A DNA stretch of 64,000 nt from a bacterium (GTDB taxonomy: Bacteria > Actinomycetota > Acidimicrobiia > Acidimicrobiales > Bin134). A model generated the notes under the pieces. That model saw only the letters and a list, made by a program, of their open reading frames with translations. It was not told where the DNA came from and did not search any database. Each line of letters opens with the position of its first letter. The stretch's first letter is position 1. A program made the translations under genes and the position numbers. Below are positions 61,778 through 64,000 of the stretch, piece by piece. Location of the stretch: positions 61,271 to 125,270 of the forward strand of contig JAPPAP010000031.1 in NCBI GenBank assembly GCA_026705465.1. Direction: 5' to 3'.

Positions 61778-63391
61778 CTACCGCGGCACCACGTAGCCGG
61801 CGTCGTCGCGGTCCCAAGTGTCAGCCGTGATGCCGTCTTCGCGGAGCTTGAACTTCTGGACCCGCTCTGAGGGGGTCTTGGGCAAGTCTCCACACCAGCG
61901 CACGTAGCGGGGTACGGCGAAATGGGCCATGCGGGGCACACAGAAGTCCAGCAATTCAGTCTCGGAGAGCTCGTGGTCGGGCTTGAGCACCACCACGGCC
62001 ATGACCTCTTCCTCACCCAGTTCGGAGGGCACGCCGATCACCGCTGACTCCAACACCGCATCGCAGGTGTTGATCACTGCCTCCACCTCATAGGAGGAGA
62101 TGTTCTCGCCCCGGCGGCGCACGCAATCCTTCATGCGGTCGATGAAGGTCAGGTAGCCGTCCTCGTCGAGACGGCCCCGGTCGCCGGTGTGGAACCACAG
62201 GTTGCGGAACGCCTTGACCGTCGCGTCGGGCATGTCGAAGTAGTTGTCGATCATGATGTGGGGCTTCTTGGGCCGCACCACGATCTCGCCCGCGGTTCCG
62301 GGGGGCACCGGTTGATCTTCGGTGTCTACTACCTGCACGTGGTACAGGGCCGACTCCCGGCCTGCGGTGCCGATCTTGCGCATGCCCCGGCGGTTCTCGG
62401 TGGTGATGGCCACTTCGGTCATGCCGTACACCTCGCTGAGGTGGACCCCGAAGCGTTCCTCGAATCGCTCCCATATTTCCACCGGGCAAGGGGCGCCGAA
62501 GCCGTTGCGCACCGGATTGTCGGCATCGTCGGGGCGCTCGGGTTGCTTCCACAGCATCATGATCAGTCCGCCCTGGTAGTTGAAGGCGGTGATCCCCTCG
62601 GCCCGACAGCGGTCCCAGAAGCGGCTGGCCGAGAACCGCCGGTCCATGATGAGGCGGGCGTCGGCTTCCATGGCGCACATAACGCTGGTGTACTTGGCGT
62701 TGATGTGGAACAGCGGGAAGGCGGTGTAGAGCACATCTTCCCGGTCGTAGCCCACTAAGTCCACAGTGTGACGGGCCAGGTTTAGGTTTGCCTCGTGGCA
62801 CAGCATCACGCCCTTGGACGGGCCGGTTGTGCCTGAGGTGTACAGGATGACGGCGGTGTCCCGGTAGTCCACGTCGGGCTCGGGGGCCGAGATGTCGAGG
62901 TAGAGGTCGGCCAGTTCATGGACGGTAATGTGGCCGGGGAATTCCGGAGTGCCTGCATCTTCTGTCCCCACAGCCCGATTGACCACTACGTGCTCGAGGC
63001 CGGGCAAACTTGTGGCCGCCTCGGCGATGCGGTCCAGGTAGTCGGCATCGCACACCACGGCCGAGGAGCGGGACTGGCTGACCAGATACTCCAGCAGGTG
63101 GCCTCGGTAGGCCTGGTTGATGGGCACCTCCACAATGCCGGCCTTGTTCATGGCGAACCAGGCGTCAATGCACTCCAGGGAGTTCTGCATCATCAGGCAA
63201 GCCCGGTCGCCTGCTCCTAGGCCCAGCGAGGCTAAACCGGCGGCCAGTCGGTCGGAGTCCAGATGCACACCGGCATAGGTCTTGTCTCGCCCTTCAACAG
63301 TCAATGCCAGTCTGTCGCCGTTGGCCTCGGCCTTGTGGCCGATCCAAGCTCCGATGGTGCGCGGTTTGATGAGGTTCGAAGGAGAGTTCAT
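61778..63391 (-). CDS. AMP-forming acyl-CoA synthetase, CaiC-like
   Basis: 537 residues. The motifs are YTSGTTGPSKGV, YGMTEVAI, WFHTGDRG and the C-terminal PSERVQKFKLRE, where Gln-Lys replaces the common GK. The N-terminal part and the FNYQGGLIMMLWKQPE stretch resemble crotonobetaine/carnitine-CoA ligase and related enzymes. AGAGG lies six bases before the ATG. It begins 11 bases behind the class II aldolase, so the two are one operon, which hints at a sugar-acid or hydroxyacid-derived substrate. The substrate is unproven. Confidence 0.85.
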   Translation of the reverse strand: MNSPSNLIKPRTIGAWIGHKAEANGDRLALTVEGRDKTYAGVHLDSDRLAAGLASLGLGAGDRACLMMQNSLECIDAWFAMNKAGIVEVPINQAYRGHLLEYLVSQSRSSAVVCDADYLDRIAEAATSLPGLEHVVVNRAVGTEDAGTPEFPGHITVHELADLYLDISAPEPDVDYRDTAVILYTSGTTGPSKGVMLCHEANLNLARHTVDLVGYDREDVLYTAFPLFHINAKYTSVMCAMEADARLIMDRRFSASRFWDRCRAEGITAFNYQGGLIMMLWKQPERPDDADNPVRNGFGAPCPVEIWERFEERFGVHLSEVYGMTEVAITTENRRGMRKIGTAGRESALYHVQVVDTEDQPVPPGTAGEIVVRPKKPHIMIDNYFDMPDATVKAFRNLWFHTGDRGRLDEDGYLTFIDRMKDCVRRRGENISSYEVEAVINTCDAVLESAVIGVPSELGEEEVMAVVVLKPDHELSETELLDFCVPRMAHFAVPRYVRWCGDLPKTPSERVQKFKLREDGITADTWDRDDAGYVVPR

Positions 63392-63402
63392 TGCTGCCTC
63401 TG

Positions 63403-64000
63403 TCAGTTCAGCACTTCGGGGGCCTCGCGCAGCAGTCGCCGCACCGCCCCCTCCCAGTAGTACCGAACCGTCATGTGGTGGCTGTTGACCGCGGCCTTCA
63501 AGGTGGGGCGCTGGTCGGGGGGCACCGGCACCGGAGTCTGGCCAGCCTGCATGGCGTCATAGTTGAGCCGGCACACCCGCTCGAAGTTGGAGGCCCGGTA
63601 CACAGCCTGCTCCGTGGTCTCCCCGGCGATGAGCACCCCGTGGTTGGCCAGGATCACCGCGGTGGCGCTGCCCACCGCGTCGGCCAGGTGCTGGCCCCCG
63701 GCGGCGTCGTCCACCCCGCCGGTGTAGGTGCCGAATAGGGCGATATCACCGTCGAACATGCAGGCCTGCTGATCGGTGATCTCCGGCAGCTTGTGCATGG
63801 TGGACAGCAGGCTGCCGTAGTAGGGGTGATTGTGGATTACCACTCGGGCGTCAGGGCGAGCCCGATGCACCTCGGTGTGGATGTGCACCGCCGGGGTGAC
63901 GTCCCAGCGTCCCTCCAGCACCTCGCCGTCGGCGTCGATGGCCAGGATGTCGGAGGCGGTGATCTCGTTCCACCACAGCCCATAGGGGGTACACCACATG
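63403..64000 (-). CDS. Class II aldolase/adducin-family protein (partial, N-terminus cut)
   Basis: About 199 C-terminal residues are visible; the frame stays open to the window edge, so the start is missing. The zinc-site motif HNHPYYGSL and the later NHGVLIAG with its His are characteristic of L-fuculose-phosphate aldolase-type enzymes. The conserved acidic position lies in the stretch HIHTEVHRARPD. Members cleave or decarboxylate sugar phosphates and related hydroxyacids. It precedes the CaiC-like ligase. No operator is seen in the visible part. Confidence 0.82.
   Translation of the reverse strand, partial: MWCTPYGLWWNEITASDILAIDADGEVLEGRWDVTPAVHIHTEVHRARPDARVVIHNHPYYGSLLSTMHKLPEITDQQACMFDGDIALFGTYTGGVDDAAGGQHLADAVGSATAVILANHGVLIAGETTEQAVYRASNFERVCRLNYDAMQAGQTPVPVPPDQRPTLKAAVNSHHMTVRYYWEGAVRRLLREAPEVLN

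Noticed and set aside
1..64000. CRISPR array, tRNA or rRNA genes, intact insertion sequence, prophage
   Set aside because: I saw no spaced direct repeats, no cloverleaf-like sequence, no rRNA signature and no transposase, integrase or phage structural gene.

Overview
The window looks like a piece of an actinobacterial chromosome. GC content is high, many genes appear to be leaderless with a TANNNT box 5-9 bases before the start codon, and a mycothione reductase (22079-23437) implies mycothiol as thiol buffer. The many acyl-CoA ligases, acyl-CoA dehydrogenases, P450s and SCP-x/DUF35 proteins suggest a free-living, lipid- or steroid-degrading heterotroph, perhaps of the Acidimicrobiia; that placement is inference. 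I see no rRNA, tRNA, CRISPR array, integrase or intact insertion sequence. No gap longer than about 300 bases lacks a gene.

Region 1 (1-17.6 kb) is a sugar or sugar-acid catabolic island. It holds a LacI-family repressor, two SDR dehydrogenases, a fuconolactonase-like amidohydrolase, an enolase-superfamily sugar-acid dehydratase, a Gfo/Idh/MocA oxidoreductase, a sugar-phosphate isomerase/epimerase-like TIM barrel, an L-rhamnose-mutarotase-like protein, two fucose-isomerase-like paralogues, a ceramidase-like hydrolase, a zinc alcohol dehydrogenase, a 2-oxoacid dehydrogenase E1 alpha/beta pair with a free-standing lipoyl domain, and an unrecognised CxxCxxC protein. Six near-identical palindromes (consensus TGGnAACGTTnCCA) lie in its promoter regions, five of them between divergent gene pairs. 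I read this as one LacI regulon for oxidative, non-phosphorylative breakdown of a 6-deoxyhexose-like sugar. An M81/MlrC-like peptidase homologue sits at the left edge without an operator.

Region 2 (17.6-30.6 kb) carries acyl/malonyl-CoA ligases, a TauD-type dioxygenase, mycothione reductase with a coupled SDR, a D-2-hydroxyacid dehydrogenase, an HSL-type esterase, three acyl-CoA dehydrogenases and coaE. Region 3 (30.6-41.1 kb), mostly on the minus strand, has a MacAB-like ABC exporter with an unusual lipoprotein adaptor, an amidohydrolase, an enoyl-CoA hydratase, full-length gcvP and a protein of unknown function.

Region 4 (41.2-44.2 kb) is a DUF35 / thiolase-like / P450 module whose thiolase has lost two catalytic His and whose DUF35 partner has lost its zinc cysteines. 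Region 5 (44.2-51.2 kb) is a CUT2-type sugar ABC transporter (binding protein, permease, double ATPase) followed by a large M16 peptidase lipoprotein. Region 6 (51.3-64 kb) holds a second, intact DUF35 / thiolase / P450 / SDR module, an IpdAB-like CoA-transferase-fold pair with a type-II 3-hydroxyacyl-CoA dehydrogenase-like SDR, a third P450 closely related to the first, two more AMP-forming ligases and a class II aldolase cut by the window edge.

Two copies of an 82-bp palindromic element, 81/82 identical, lie 20 kb apart just behind an SDR and a P450 gene. All calls come from reading the sequence alone; no database search was run.
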